A stretch of 32,658 nt of DNA from an uncultured Planctomycetales bacterium (GTDB lineage: Bacteria; Planctomycetota; Planctomycetia; Isosphaerales; Isosphaeraceae): positions 1 to 32,658 of the forward strand of contig CALCIB010000153.1 in the NCBI GenBank assembly GCA_937907525.1, in the 5' to 3' direction. Positions 32,644-32,658 of this stretch are shown piece after piece. Below the pieces are notes generated by a model that saw only the letters and a list, made by a program, of their open reading frames with translations, was not told the origin of the DNA and made no database searches. Position numbers and translations under genes: made by a program. Numbering within the stretch: position 1 is the stretch's first letter; every line of letters starts with the position of its first letter.

Positions 32644-32658
32644 GCAAGCCGTCGCCAA

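Overview
The window (32,658 bp, very GC-rich, GC-biased third codon positions) looks like a chromosomal segment of a planctomycete, most likely of the Isosphaeraceae type. The reasons are the giant ThuA / PVC-type dehydrogenase / heme-binding fusion protein, the paired secreted FG-GAP protein, the short planctomycete-type hypothetical proteins, and the palindromic intergenic repeats that fill most gaps. This assignment is inferred from gene content and style; no rRNA or tRNA gene was seen.

Layout. 3-599 (+) is the 3' part of a phytanoyl-CoA dioxygenase-like gene cut by the window edge. 871-4204 (-) holds a ROK sugar kinase, a small conserved hypothetical protein and a membrane histidine kinase with a possible heme site. 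4366-7681 (+) holds a hypothetical protein, a SAM methyltransferase behind a near-consensus sigma70-type promoter, and an overlapping AlkP-superfamily phosphodiesterase. 8015-9727 (+) is a K+ channel with two RCK domains. 9752-12560 (-) is an ExbB-ExbD-ExbD proton-driven motor set. 12801-13817 (+) is an orphan DNA methyltransferase. 14492-25354 is a Tad/Flp pilus locus in two convergent halves. The plus half is flp, flp2, prepilin peptidase, cpaB, tadZ, tadA, tadB, tadC. The minus half reads secretin, a CpaD/OmpA-like protein, tadD. The two halves meet tail to tail with a 15-bp overlap. 25592-27964 (+) is a secreted FG-GAP beta-propeller protein and 28109-32431 (+) is the 1440-residue dehydrogenase fusion.

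How the genes work together. The Tad genes supply pilins, a peptidase to process them, a polar-localisation ATPase (TadZ), the motor ATPase (TadA), the platform (TadB/C), the outer-membrane secretin and its periplasmic partner, and a TPR lipoprotein. The tadD copy appears frameshifted between its lipoprotein leader and its TPR domain. CpaB has an internal duplication of its SAF-like region. No TadE/F/G minor pseudopilin genes are in the window.

The most distinctive non-coding signal is a family of 130-270 bp palindromic elements, in three sequence subtypes, sitting in at least eight intergenic regions, some inside apparent operons. One copy has 12-bp terminal inverted repeats, one has a likely target-site duplication, one is reduced to a bare hairpin, and one is split by a second, unrelated element with its own 22/24-matching terminal inverted repeats. 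That second element carries a third palindrome. This nested arrangement and the unusual domain fusions are the best candidates for further study; I did not find a clearly new multi-gene defence or biosynthetic system.
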